From Tenggerimyces flavus (GTDB taxonomy: Bacteria > Actinomycetota > Actinomycetes > Propionibacteriales > Actinopolymorphaceae): DNA of 64,000 nucleotides. Shown one piece after another: positions 52,710-59,730 of this stretch. A program made the position numbers and the translations under genes. The stretch lies in assembly GCF_016907715.1 (NCBI RefSeq), contig NZ_JAFBCM010000001.1, forward strand, positions 682,001 through 746,000, written 5' to 3'. Every line of letters begins with the position of its first letter. Position 1 is the first letter of the stretch. The notes under the pieces are model-generated. The model searched no databases, was not told where the DNA came from, and saw nothing but the letters and a program-made list of their open reading frames with translations.

Positions 52710-53607
52710 CGCTCGGACCTCCGGCTCGGTACTCGACGCTGTCGGCCGTCAGCTCGAGGTACGCGTCCTCGAGCGACGCCGACCGCGTGACGAGCTGATG
52801 GATCGGAATCCCTTGCCCAGCAGCGAGATCGCCCACCTCCTCAGCGGTCGCGCCGCGGACGAGAGAGTCGCCGTCGTCGACCTCGTAGCCCGCCGACCGC
52901 AGCAGCTGGGCCAGCTCGCCCGGCCGTGGCGACCGTACGAACACGCCCTGCACGAACCTGTCGGCGAGGTCCTGCACGGTGGTCTCGGCGACCAGCCGGC
53001 CGCGGCCGAGGATCACCAGGTCGTCCGCGGTCTGCGCCATCTCCGACATCAGGTGGCTGGACAGCAGGACGGTGCGGCCCTCGTTCGCGAATCCCTTCAG
53101 CAGCTCGCGAATCCACCGCACCCCCTCGGGATCGAGCCCGTTCACCGGCTCGTCGAACATCAGCACGCCCGGGTCGCCCAGCAGCGCGCCGGCGATCCCG
53201 AGCCACTGCTTCATGCCGAGCGAGAACTCGCCGACCGGCTTGCGTGCCACGCCGGCGAGCCCGACCTGCTCGATGCACGTGACCACGCGACGGCGGTCGA
53301 TGTGGTTGCTGGCCGCCTGCCAGCTGAGGTGGTCGTACGCATTCCGCCCGGGATGCACGGCATTGGCGTCGAGCAGCGCGCCGACCTCGTGGATCGGGCG
53401 GCGCAGCTCGGCGTAGTGGCGGCCGTTGACCAGCGCCTCGCCCGCCGTCGGCCGGTCCAGGCCGAGCAGCATGCGCATGGTCGTGGACTTCCCCGCACCG
53501 TTCGGACCGAGGAAGCCGGTGACCCGGCCGGGTTTCACCTCGAACGAGAGGTCGTCGACGGCGACGGTGGACCCGTACCGCTTGCTGAGACTTCGGATCT
53601 GCAACAT
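52702..53607 (-). CDS. ABC transporter ATP-binding protein (ABC-2 exporter)
   Basis: The 301-residue product has Walker A GPNGAGKSTT (about residues 35-44), signature FSLGMKQWLGIAGALLG, Walker B GVLMFDEPVNGLDP and H-loop LSSHLMSEM. The Leu-for-Gly change in the signature (SLGM rather than SGGM) is common in BcrA-like exporters. The ATG at 53607 begins MLQIRSLSKRYG. It diverges from the two-component genes and shares their control region. Confidence 0.92.
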   Translation of the reverse strand: MLQIRSLSKRYGSTVAVDDLSFEVKPGRVTGFLGPNGAGKSTTMRMLLGLDRPTAGEALVNGRHYAELRRPIHEVGALLDANAVHPGRNAYDHLSWQAASNHIDRRRVVTCIEQVGLAGVARKPVGEFSLGMKQWLGIAGALLGDPGVLMFDEPVNGLDPEGVRWIRELLKGFANEGRTVLLSSHLMSEMAQTADDLVILGRGRLVAETTVQDLADRFVQGVFVRSPRPGELAQLLRSAGYEVDDGDSLVRGATAEEVGDLAAGQGIPIHQLVTRSASLEDAYLELTADSVEYRAGGPSDD

Positions 53608-53687
53608 GCCGGCAACGCTCCCGGAGCCGGCGTTCCGCGACATCTGAGCGAGGTCCGGATTTGCGCCGCCGGCTCCGACCACGGGAT

Positions 53688-53705
53688 GTCGGACCGTGGT
53701 CCGAC
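53688..53705. promoter_or_regulatory. 18-bp palindrome upstream of the two-component genes
   Basis: GTCGGACCGTGGTCCGAC is an 8-2-8 perfect palindrome, centred about 43 bp before the kinase start at 53740 and about 90 bp from the divergent ABC start at 53607. It is a candidate site for the NarL-type regulator encoded downstream. Confidence 0.6.
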
Positions 53706-53739
53706 GCGCGGCGCCGGCCTGGCCGGCTACGGTCGACGC

Positions 53740-54861
53740 GTGCTGTTCGAACGGTGGACCCGCCGCCAGCTGGTCGTGCTCGACTGCGTGGCGGTGGCCC
53801 TGTTCGTGCTGGTCACGATCGGTGCGACGTCCGGCGGCTGGACGGGGCTGCTGCCTGCGATAGCCGCGCTCCCGGTGGCGGTCCGCCGGCTCTGGCCGGT
53901 GCCCGTGCTCGGGCTGACCCTGCTCGCCACGGCGGTCTCGGTGGGATTCGGGGTCGTCGCCGAGCCGTTCTTCGCGGTGGCGTTCGCGCTCTACACGGTG
54001 GCGGTCATGCTGCCGAAGCGGCGATGGGTGCCGACGCGCCTGATCGGGGTGCTGGGTGGCGTCGGGTTGGTCGCCGCGGCGACCGTCGGGCCGGTGGGAT
54101 GGCTGCCCGTCCAGCCGGGCCAGCTGCTCGGCGAGTTCGTCCTCGGCTTCTCGGTGGTCTGCGTCGGCTGGGCGCTCGGCCGCGCGGTCCGCGACCGCCG
54201 GGACTACATCGCGCGGGTCGCCGAGGAGGAGGCCGAGCGGGCGGTGACCGAGGAACGACTCCGGATCGCCCGCGAGCTGCACGACGTCGTCGCGCACAGC
54301 ATGAGCGTGATCACGGTCAAAGCCGGCGTGGCGGCTCATGTCGCCGCCGACCGGCCATCGGAGGTCGTCGACGCGTTGCGGGTGATCGAGCGGACCGGTC
54401 GCGAGACGCTCGGGGAGATGCGGCACCTGCTGGACGTCCTCCGTTCCGACGGCCAGCCGACGGAGTTGGCGCCTTCGCCCGGGCTCTCCCGGCTGAACGA
54501 GTTGGTCGAGCGGGCGGGGATGGCCGGGGTGCGGGTGGACCTCGACGTTCGCGGGACTGCGGACCTGCCGCACGGCGTCGAGCTTTCCGTCTACCGGATC
54601 GTGCAGGAGGCGGTGACGAACGTGATGAAGCACGCGGCGCCGGCGCGGTGTCTGGTGCGGATCGAGCTCGCCGCGACCGAGGTCCGCATCGACGTCACCG
54701 ACGACGGTCCCGGCGTCCGCGTTCTGCCTGATGGCGGCGGGCACGGGCTGGTCGGCATGCGCGAGCGGGTCGCGACGTACGGCGGCACGTTCTCCGCCGG
54801 GCCGCGCGACTCGGGCGGGTTCGCCGTGCACGCCTTGCTTCCGTACGCGGGGTCGCGATGA
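53740..54861 (+). CDS. NarL-partner sensor histidine kinase (HisKA_3)
   Basis: The 373-residue product has a block of about six membrane helices (residues about 12-150), a coiled linker (VAEEEAERAVTEERLRIA), HisKA_3 with the phospho-acceptor His in RELHDVVAHSMSVITVKAGVA (about residue 186) and a HATPase with VQEAVTNVMKHA and GGHGLVGMRERVATYGG. It has no large sensor domain, as in intramembrane-sensing kinases. The GTG start lies 33 bp after a palindrome. It is coupled to the regulator by ATGA. Confidence 0.92.
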   Translation: MLFERWTRRQLVVLDCVAVALFVLVTIGATSGGWTGLLPAIAALPVAVRRLWPVPVLGLTLLATAVSVGFGVVAEPFFAVAFALYTVAVMLPKRRWVPTRLIGVLGGVGLVAAATVGPVGWLPVQPGQLLGEFVLGFSVVCVGWALGRAVRDRRDYIARVAEEEAERAVTEERLRIARELHDVVAHSMSVITVKAGVAAHVAADRPSEVVDALRVIERTGRETLGEMRHLLDVLRSDGQPTELAPSPGLSRLNELVERAGMAGVRVDLDVRGTADLPHGVELSVYRIVQEAVTNVMKHAAPARCLVRIELAATEVRIDVTDDGPGVRVLPDGGGHGLVGMRERVATYGGTFSAGPRDSGGFAVHALLPYAGSR

Positions 54862-55514
54862 TCCGCGTGCTGATCGCGGACGACCAGGCGTTGCTGCGCG
54901 GCAGCTTCCGCGTGCTGCTGGAGACGCAGGCCGAGCTCGAGGTCGTCGGCGAGGCGTCTACCGGGCTCGAGGCGGTGCGGCTGGCGCGTTCCGAGCGACC
55001 GGACGTCGTCCTGATGGACGTCCGGATGCCGGAGCTGGACGGGATCGAGGCCACCCGGCTGATCCGTTCCGACGCGGGGCTGGACGTGCGGGTGCTGATC
55101 CTGACCACGTTCGACCTGGACGAGTACGTCTACACGGCGCTGCGCGCGGGGGCGAGCGGGTTCCTGCTGAAGGACGCGCCGCCGGCCGATCTGGTGTCGG
55201 CGATCCGGGTGGTGGCGGCGGGCGACGGGCTGCTGGCACCGACCGTCACGCGCCGGCTGATCGCCGCGTTCGCCGCGAAGCCGGCCGCACCCGAGGTCAC
55301 GGCGCACCGGCTGGACGGCGTCACCGAACGGGAACGCGAGGTCCTCGCGCTGATCGCGCGCGGCCTGTCCAACGCCGAGCTCGCCTCGCAGCTGAACGTG
55401 AGCCCGGGGACGGTCAAGTCGCACATCGGCCAGCTGCTCCGCAAGCTCGACGCCCGCGACCGCGCGCAGCTGGTGATCGCCGCGTACGAGGCCCGGTTGG
55501 TCAGCCCGAGCTGA
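54858..55514 (+). CDS. NarL/LuxR-family response regulator
   Basis: The 218-residue product has a receiver domain with IADDQALLRGSF and phospho-acceptor Asp in VVLMDVRMPELDG (about residue 54), then a LuxR HTH (about 150-210: LTEREREVLALIARGLSNAELASQLNVSPGTVKSHIGQLLRKLDARDRAQLV). It should control the divergent ABC-2 exporter in response to the kinase. The start overlaps the kinase stop by 4 nt. Confidence 0.93.
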   Translation: MIRVLIADDQALLRGSFRVLLETQAELEVVGEASTGLEAVRLARSERPDVVLMDVRMPELDGIEATRLIRSDAGLDVRVLILTTFDLDEYVYTALRAGASGFLLKDAPPADLVSAIRVVAAGDGLLAPTVTRRLIAAFAAKPAAPEVTAHRLDGVTEREREVLALIARGLSNAELASQLNVSPGTVKSHIGQLLRKLDARDRAQLVIAAYEARLVSPS

Positions 55515-55616
55515 GCTGCTTGGCCTGAAACCGGCTGGCCTGGTCTGCTTCGGTACCGAGTGCAGCCAGTCGCGTTGGGCTCGTCTGCCCATGACGATGA
55601 GGTCACCGCTGGTGGA

Positions 55617-56030
55617 CTAGGCGACGTCGAGCCGGAACCGTTGTTCGCGCGACAGCCCCTCGATCCGCACGACCAGCAGGGTGCGGTCGACGTTCAGCTC
55701 CTCGGCCAGCTCGTCCACGTCCCGCGTCCACACTGCCGCCTCGATGAGCGCGTCGAACGGGATCATCCGGGTCGCCGCCAGCTCGTCGGCCTGCTGCTCC
55801 TCGCGCCGCTCGTACCGGCCGCCGAGCGTCTCCCGATGGTCCAGGTCCAGGTGCGCGAGGGCGTGCGCGAGGCTGCAGCGCTTCGCGGCCCAGGACTGGT
55901 CGGAGTCGATGAGGATCGTGCGGTGCTTCCAGGACAGCACCTCGGGGACACCGTGCAGCGGCCGGTGCCTGATCACCCAGTCCGGGTAGCGCTCAGCGGC
56001 GTCGCGCCCCGGGTCGTACGGCGCGGTCAT
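55617..56030 (-). CDS. ImmA/IrrE-family metallo-endopeptidase
   Basis: The 137-residue product has a zinc-protease motif HALAHLDL (about residues 58-65, HxxxH) and the EEQQADELAATRMIPFDAL segment, with Glu/Asp ligands typical of ImmA/IrrE. It is shorter than most family members. It overlaps the XRE gene by ATGA. In known pairs the protease cleaves or inactivates the partner repressor. A phage or ICE context is not visible here. Confidence 0.82.
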   Translation of the reverse strand: MTAPYDPGRDAAERYPDWVIRHRPLHGVPEVLSWKHRTILIDSDQSWAAKRCSLAHALAHLDLDHRETLGGRYERREEQQADELAATRMIPFDALIEAAVWTRDVDELAEELNVDRTLLVVRIEGLSREQRFRLDVA

Positions 56031-56425
56031 CGGTCCCGGGCAGCCCTTTCGATCTGGAACTCCAGGTAGTCCTGCAGCGACGCCCGCAGCCGTGCCCACT
56101 CCGCGTCGGACAGGTCGGGCGGGCGACGGAACCGCAGCTCGTCGGGTGCGTCGTCATCCTGCCGGCCGGCACCGACAGCCGGCGGCTCCTCCCCCTCGAC
56201 GATCGCCGCCATCGTGCCCGGCGGCCAGCCCAGCGCCTGCTCGATCCGCCCCTGCGTCCTGATCTTGATCCACCGGTCGCCGGACACGAAGTCGTCCACC
56301 GTGCCCGGATCGAGCTCGGCCTTCTTCGCCAGGTCGGCTGGATTCCACCCGGCGGCGGCGAGCTCGGCCTGCACCGCCCGCCGTGCGCGCACCCGGCCGC
56401 GGCTGCGTACGTCGGTCGTGTCCAT
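56027..56425 (-). CDS. XRE-family DNA-binding protein, partner of ImmA-like protease
   Basis: The 132-residue product has an N-terminal HTH (about residues 16-72: VQAELAAAGWNPADLAKKAELDPGTVDDFVSGDRWIKIRTQGRIEQALGWPPGT) and a C-terminal acidic/Arg-rich tail. It is translationally coupled to the ImmA-like gene. The likely action is repression of its own operon or of a stress or element function, released by proteolysis. Confidence 0.82.
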   Translation of the reverse strand: MDTTDVRSRGRVRARRAVQAELAAAGWNPADLAKKAELDPGTVDDFVSGDRWIKIRTQGRIEQALGWPPGTMAAIVEGEEPPAVGAGRQDDDAPDELRFRRPPDLSDAEWARLRASLQDYLEFQIERAARDR

Positions 56426-56545
56426 GAAGGCGATCCTAGCAGCGTCCGGAACGTTACGGCGGAATCAGGAACATCTGCGGTTGTCGGTGGCCTGGTCTAG
56501 GCTTGCGACAGCGAACGAAATCCGGAACTACCAGGAAGATCTGAC

Positions 56546-56737
56546 ATGGACAAGGGAGTCATCGCCAGCATCGTCATCGGCGCGCTGTGGGTCAGCGTGG
56601 CGATCGCGGCCACGCTGCTGCAGAAGTACGTCCAGGACGACCCTCGACACAAAGCCGAGCCCGAGACCGCGGGCAGCGTCCCGCTGATCCCGCGCCAGCG
56701 GCAGCCCATCGACGAGACCGTCGAGGTCGACCGATGA
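56546..56737 (+). CDS. Small single-helix membrane protein, 63 residues
   Basis: The product has one N-terminal helix (about residues 5-24, VIASIVIGALWVSVAIAATLL) and a hydrophilic tail ending IDETVEVDR. I do not recognise the family. A plausible -10 (TAGGCT) lies upstream in the 120-bp gap from the divergent XRE gene. It converges on the glycosyltransferase gene, 3 bp apart at the stops. Confidence 0.65.
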   Translation: MDKGVIASIVIGALWVSVAIAATLLQKYVQDDPRHKAEPETAGSVPLIPRQRQPIDETVEVDR

Positions 56738-56740
56738 GCC

Positions 56741-57871
56741 TCAGCGACGCTGGGCGGCGGCTTCGGCCGCCCAGCCCTCGAGCGTGTCGAGGAACGCCCG
56801 AGCGGCATTGGGCCAGTGATACAGCTCCCGCGCCGCCTCGTGCCCGCGCCGGCCCATCTCCGCCCGCTCCTCGGCGTGATCCCGCAACCGCAAGATCGCA
56901 TCCGCCGTAGCCACCGGGTCGTCGAACGGCGCCAGGATTCCGCACCCGTGCTGCTCCACCAGTGCCTTCGCCAGCGGCAGCGGCGTGCTGATCACCGGGA
57001 CGCCGTGCGCCATGTACTCGATCACCTTCGTGGGCGTCGAGGGCCGGAAGTTCGGCATGTCCCGCAGCAGCGCCAACCCCGCGAGCGACCCATCCAACAA
57101 TCGCATCGCCTGATCGAAAGGAACGAAGCCATGCCAGTTCAGCACGCCCTCGGCCGCCGCCGCGGACAGGGCATCGCGGGCAAACCCGTCGCCCGCCCCC
57201 ACCACGTCGACCGAGATCCCACTCCCGGCGAGCTTCCGCGCCGTCTCCACGATCGTCGCCACGCCACGAGCCTTCGCCAGGTGCCCGATGTAGACCACGC
57301 GCGAGTCACCAGACGGCACGACGGCCTCCGGGACGAACGTCGTGTTGGGCACCACCGGATGCGCCTGCCCGAAGCGCTCCCGATAGCCAGCGTCCGCGAG
57401 CATCAGCCGCAGCGACCGTTCGGCCAACCGCTCCGCCGCCCGCACGCCCGCACCCGCGATGGGCCGGAGCACTGACGGCAGCCAGGGCTTCGCGACCAGC
57501 GCCGCCCCAGTGTCCTCGTGCACGTCCCACACCACGGCGCCCGGAAGCGAAAGGCCGGGCAGCGCGAGCAGCAGCTCCGGGTCGTGCAGGATCACCACGT
57601 CGGCGTCCCGGCCGTACCGCCGTAGCACGCCCCGAGCGGCGCGCAGGGCACCGAGGCGGTTCCGTCCGACGGCCCGAGGCAGGTCGACCGCGGTCAGCTC
57701 GGGCCAAGGCGTGGCCCCGCACGCGCTGAACGGAGCGGCGTACGTCACCGCGTAGCCGGCGTCCAGCATCGAGCGAATCTGCCGATGCAGGATCCGGGTG
57801 TCGTGCGGGTTGTGCACGATCGTGCAGACCAGCACGCGCAGCGCAGGCCGAGGCCCGTCAGCCGGGTCCAC
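56741..57871 (-). CDS. GT4-family glycosyltransferase
   Basis: The 376-residue product has GT-B layout with a C-terminal nucleotide-sugar domain: VVPNTTFVPEAVVPSG, VVYIGHLAKARGVATIVETARKLAGSG, VLNWHGFVPFDQAMRLLDGSLAGLALL, and TPTKVIEYMAHGVPVISTPLPLAKALV. It probably acts on a cell-surface polysaccharide with the nucleotide-sugar dehydrogenase encoded upstream. The GTG start is only 4 bp after MITE copy 2. Without the MITE the start would have been served by GAGGTG in the 3' end of the dehydrogenase gene. Confidence 0.85.
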   Translation of the reverse strand: MDPADGPRPALRVLVCTIVHNPHDTRILHRQIRSMLDAGYAVTYAAPFSACGATPWPELTAVDLPRAVGRNRLGALRAARGVLRRYGRDADVVILHDPELLLALPGLSLPGAVVWDVHEDTGAALVAKPWLPSVLRPIAGAGVRAAERLAERSLRLMLADAGYRERFGQAHPVVPNTTFVPEAVVPSGDSRVVYIGHLAKARGVATIVETARKLAGSGISVDVVGAGDGFARDALSAAAAEGVLNWHGFVPFDQAMRLLDGSLAGLALLRDMPNFRPSTPTKVIEYMAHGVPVISTPLPLAKALVEQHGCGILAPFDDPVATADAILRLRDHAEERAEMGRRGHEAARELYHWPNAARAFLDTLEGWAAEAAAQRR

Positions 57872-57874
57872 GGG

Positions 57875-58058
57875 CTAGGCCGTGTCTCTTAAGTAGCGCT
57901 GGTCATCGCGCGCAGCGCGATGGCGCGCGGCGCATCGCGCCCGGCTGGGCGTGGTGCAGGAGGAATTCATAGTTCGTCCTATGGGTGACGACGTGCACCG
58001 CGGCCAGGCGGGATGCGAGGTGTCGCGCGCCAGGCGATAGTTAAGAGACACGGCCTAG
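57875..58058. mobile_element. MITE-like element, copy 2 (184 bp)
   Basis: Perfect 18-bp terminal inverted repeats (CTAGGCCGTGTCTCTTAA) flank an interior very similar to copy 1 at 40057-40240. Both are exactly 184 bp. The terminal CTAG at 58055-58058 contains the stop codon of the dehydrogenase gene. The element separates two genes that would otherwise be within a few bases of each other. Confidence 0.88.
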
Positions 58059-59308
58059 AGCACCTCGACGTGCTCGCCGCGGACGTGCCCGCGGGTGTCG
58101 AGCATGAGCTGGGCGCCAGCCAGGGTGTCGGCGTCGTACGCCGTGTGGTTCTGCAGCAGCACGGTCACGTCGGCGGTCTTGAGCGCCGCGGCGAGGTCGG
58201 GAACGGTCGGGACGGACTCGCCCTCGACCTCCCACTCCGTCACGTACGGGTCGTGGAAGACGAGGTCCGCGCCCATCCGGCGCAGCCGCGCGGCCACCGG
58301 CTGCGAAGGCGACTCGCGCTGGTCGGCGATGTCCGGCTTGTACGTCACGCCGAGCAGCAGCACGGTCGACCCGCGGACCGCCTTGGCGTGGTCGTTCAGC
58401 AGGTCCTGCACCCGCTGCGCGACGTACGCCGGCATCCGCTGGTTGATCTCCTGCGCGAGCTCGACGAAGCGGAACGGGTAGCCCAGCCGGCGCACGCGGT
58501 AGGAGAGGTAGTTCGGGTCGATCGGGATGCAGTGCCCGCCGACGCCCGGACCGGGATAGAACGCCTGGAAGCCGAACGGCTTCGTCGCGGCCGCCTTGAT
58601 CGCGTCCCGCAGGTCGATGCCGAGCTCGTGGCAGAAGATCGCCATCTCGTTGACCAGCGCGATGTTCACGTGCCGATAGGTGTTCTCCAACAGCTTGGCC
58701 ATCTCGGCCTCGCGGGTGCCCGCGGCCCGGACGACCTGGTCGCAGATCTTCCCGTAGAACTCCTCGGCCCGCTGCGCGCAGTCCGGCGTGTGACCGCCGA
58801 CGACCTTCGGGGTGTTGCGCAGGCCGTACGTCGGGTTGCCCGGGTCGATCCGCTCCGGCGAGAACGCCAGCCAGAAGTCGCGCCCGGCCCGCAGCCCGGA
58901 CGACTCCAGGATCGGCCGCACGACCTCGTCGGTCGTGCCCGGGTACGTGGTCGACTCCAGGACGACGAGCATCCCCGGGTGGATCCACTGGGCGACCTTC
59001 TCGACCGCCGACTTCACCGCGGCGAGGTCGGGGCCCATGTCCTCATCGAGGGGCGTGGGTACGCAGATCACGACGACGTCGGCGAGCGAGAGCACCTGGT
59101 CGTCGGTCGTGGCGGTGAACCCGGCGCGAAGCATCGCGGCGACGTCGTCGTCGGAGATGTCGTCGACGTGCGAACGGCCAGCGGAAAGGCCCGCGACCAC
59201 CCGCTCGGAGACGTCGAGACCCACGACGCCGAGACCCGATCGGCACGCTTCACGCACCAGGGGCAGGCCGACGTAGCCCAACCCGATGACAACGAGGTCG
59301 ACCGACAT
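58055..59308 (-). CDS. Nucleotide-sugar dehydrogenase (UDP-HexNAc/UDP-glucose 6-dehydrogenase family)
   Basis: The 417-residue product has an NAD motif VIGLGYVGLPLV (about residues 6-17), TTYPGTTDEVV, AFSPERIDPGNPTYGLRNTPKVVGG, the catalytic-Cys segment GPGVGGHCIPIDPNYL and LLGVTYKPDIADQRESPS. The GGHCIPIDP form is typical of WecC/TviB-like UDP-N-acetyl sugar dehydrogenases rather than UDP-glucose enzymes. GGAGGA precedes the ATG at 59308; a longer upstream reading is unlikely. The TAG stop lies in the terminal repeat of MITE copy 2. Confidence 0.9.
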   Translation of the reverse strand: MSVDLVVIGLGYVGLPLVREACRSGLGVVGLDVSERVVAGLSAGRSHVDDISDDDVAAMLRAGFTATTDDQVLSLADVVVICVPTPLDEDMGPDLAAVKSAVEKVAQWIHPGMLVVLESTTYPGTTDEVVRPILESSGLRAGRDFWLAFSPERIDPGNPTYGLRNTPKVVGGHTPDCAQRAEEFYGKICDQVVRAAGTREAEMAKLLENTYRHVNIALVNEMAIFCHELGIDLRDAIKAAATKPFGFQAFYPGPGVGGHCIPIDPNYLSYRVRRLGYPFRFVELAQEINQRMPAYVAQRVQDLLNDHAKAVRGSTVLLLGVTYKPDIADQRESPSQPVAARLRRMGADLVFHDPYVTEWEVEGESVPTVPDLAAALKTADVTVLLQNHTAYDADTLAGAQLMLDTRGHVRGEHVEVL

Positions 59309-59730
59309 GGCGCTGACTTCCTCCAAGGAGATACAGAGTTCGGTGGGCAAGTATGTCCGACCGGATAGAGACACGCGGGAGCTGGGCTTTGTTCCCTCAC
59401 TGTTACATAGGCGCCTGAATACGGCTCGCGATGGGTCTGGCGCATAAGAGTCGGCGGCGCCGTTGCTTTCTCGACCCCCTTGCATCTACGGCGAGATCTC
59501 ACGGAGAGTCACCAATATGGGCTGCTGCGCCGTAGATGCCCACGTCGAGAAGGCGACGGCTAAGGCCGCCGACCGGTGCGACTCGGCGACACGGTCTCAA
59601 AGTTTGGGACGTCCTGAACCTGCCAAACGCCAGCAGACGGCGGTCAGTGGTCGTAGTTTTCATCCCGCGCGGCATTCGCGTTCCCACACCCCAGGAAGCT
59701 CGTGGGGATCTCTTCGGAGGGGGCACCACC
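59309..59730. other. 422-bp divergent control region with hairpin element
   Basis: It lies between the dehydrogenase gene (minus) and the metalloprotease gene (plus). Apart from hairpin element copy B (59450-59573) and the GGAGGGGG ribosome binding site of the protease, I see nothing else that can be supported. Confidence 0.55.
59450..59573 (+). ncRNA. Candidate structured leader element, copy B (124 nt)
   Basis: Stems: 59450-59458/59565-59573 (9 bp), 59459-59466/59553-59560 (8 bp, bulge TAAG at 59561-59564), 59468-59475/59544-59551 (8 bp), 59482-59493/59528-59539 (12 bp, perfect). Conserved ends match copy A (AGAGTCGGCGGCGCCGTTGC at the left). It lies about 150 nt before the metalloprotease start at 59731. 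Confidence 0.55.

Noticed and set aside
52798-53739. 687-codon reading that fuses upstream sequence to the NarL-type kinase
   Set aside because: The upstream half is antisense to the ABC ATPase gene. The membrane helices begin at GTG 53740.
59309-59485. N-terminal extension of the nucleotide-sugar dehydrogenase
   Set aside because: The NAD motif expected at the N-terminus starts directly after ATG 59308, which has GGAGGA upstream.
59536-59730. N-terminal extension of the M36 protease through the hairpin element
   Set aside because: The extension would precede a normal signal peptide, runs through the structured element, and the ATG at 59731 has a strong ribosome binding site.
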